From the NCBI GenBank assembly GCA_017419065.1, contig JAFOMB010000140.1, positions 1 to 12,409 on the forward strand: a stretch of DNA of 12,409 bases, given 5' to 3'. The stretch comes from Erysipelotrichaceae bacterium (GTDB lineage Bacteria > Bacillota_I > Bacilli_A > Erysipelotrichales > Erysipelotrichaceae). Each line of letters opens with the position of its first letter. The first letter of the stretch is position 1. The translations under genes and the position numbers were made by a program. This document shows, in pieces, positions 12,315-12,409 of the stretch. The notes beneath the pieces were generated by a model. It ran no database searches and was not told where the DNA came from. It saw only the letters and a list, made by a program, of their open reading frames with translations.

Positions 12315-12371
12315 ATGATGGATATGTACTGTTGTTGCAGAGAGAATCTGATTTCCCGGGAACTTCGGTGA
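12315..12371 (+). CDS. 18-aa leader peptide with three consecutive cysteines
   Basis: An 18-codon ORF, MMDMYCCCRENLISRELR, is preceded by GGGAGG about 9-10 nt upstream, one of the better ribosome sites in the window. Three adjacent Cys codons (TGT TGT TGC, 12330-12338) are rare by chance and resemble amino-acid-tract leader peptides that act as translation sensors. The next structural element is a long hairpin beginning in its last codons. The downstream gene lies outside the window. I infer a cysteine-responsive attenuator; a short random ORF is the alternative. Confidence 0.55.
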   Translation: MMDMYCCCRENLISRELR

Positions 12372-12409
12372 TGTTTTCATCATCAATCAGGTGAGAAGGA
12401 AGTCCGGGA
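12354..12409 (+). promoter_or_regulatory. Candidate attenuator hairpin (cut by window end)
   Basis: TCCCGG-ga-ACTTC (12354-12366) is complementary to GAAGTCCGGGA (12399-12409), giving 11 base pairs with a 2-nt bulge. Its 5' arm overlaps the last codons of the Cys-rich ORF. A smaller stem GATG/CATC with a TTTT loop lies inside. Whether a T-run follows cannot be seen. Confidence 0.5.

Noticed and set aside
1..12409. Mobile elements, tRNA genes or integrase sites
   Set aside because: No transposase or integrase motifs, no terminal inverted repeats flanking a gene and no tRNA cloverleaf were seen on either strand.

Overview
The window looks like a chromosomal segment of a low-to-mid-GC Gram-positive bacterium (Bacillota), probably within the origin-proximal domain. 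The sequence shows a serine T-box leader in front of serS, a short SRP RNA, the gene set serS / tadA / SRP RNA / dnaX / ebfC / recR (the same neighbourhood that lies near oriC in Bacillus subtilis), and three perfect 16-bp parS sites (TGTTTCACGTGAAACA) within 1 kb. Assignment to Erysipelotrichia-like Bacillota is my inference from gene content only.

Layout. (1) 1-1783: the 5' part of a TetR-type regulator on the minus strand with a palindromic operator at its own promoter; a YfcE-type metallophosphoesterase (minus) followed by two tandem terminators; a divergent glutathione/thioredoxin peroxidase ending in a bidirectional terminator. (2) 1787-3008: an unrecognised membrane-anchored protein with a long Asn/Ser/Gly/Leu-rich tail (minus), divergent from a small double zinc-ribbon protein. 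(3) 3036-5516: T-box-controlled serS, a small hypothetical membrane protein and a GNAT acetyltransferase, with parS sites after serS and inside the 3' ends of the other two genes. (4) 5539-6132: SRP RNA, tadA and a terminator. (5) 6179-11597: an apparent six-gene unit, dnaX-ebfC-recR followed by a CARF/DUF1887 (Card1-like) putative nuclease, a protein with a PUA/EVE-like N-terminus, and a three-repeat Cpl-7 (CW_7) protein, closed by a strong terminator. (6) 11609-12246: a 77-aa single-repeat Cpl-7 protein translationally coupled to a GtrA-family membrane protein. (7) 12247-12409: a leader containing an 18-codon ORF with three consecutive Cys codons and a long hairpin cut by the window end, a candidate cysteine attenuator of a gene outside the window.

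How they fit together. dnaX, ebfC, recR, serS, tadA and SRP RNA are housekeeping genes for replication, recombinational repair and translation. Riding behind recR is the least ordinary part: a CARF-nuclease-like protein plus a PUA/EVE-like protein, without CRISPR repeats or cas genes in view. After these come two proteins carrying peptidoglycan-fragment-binding repeats but no secretion signal, one coupled to a GtrA membrane protein. dnaX and the 77-aa Cpl-7 gene both have a -10-like box ending exactly 6 nt before their ATG and no Shine-Dalgarno, suggesting leaderless mRNAs.
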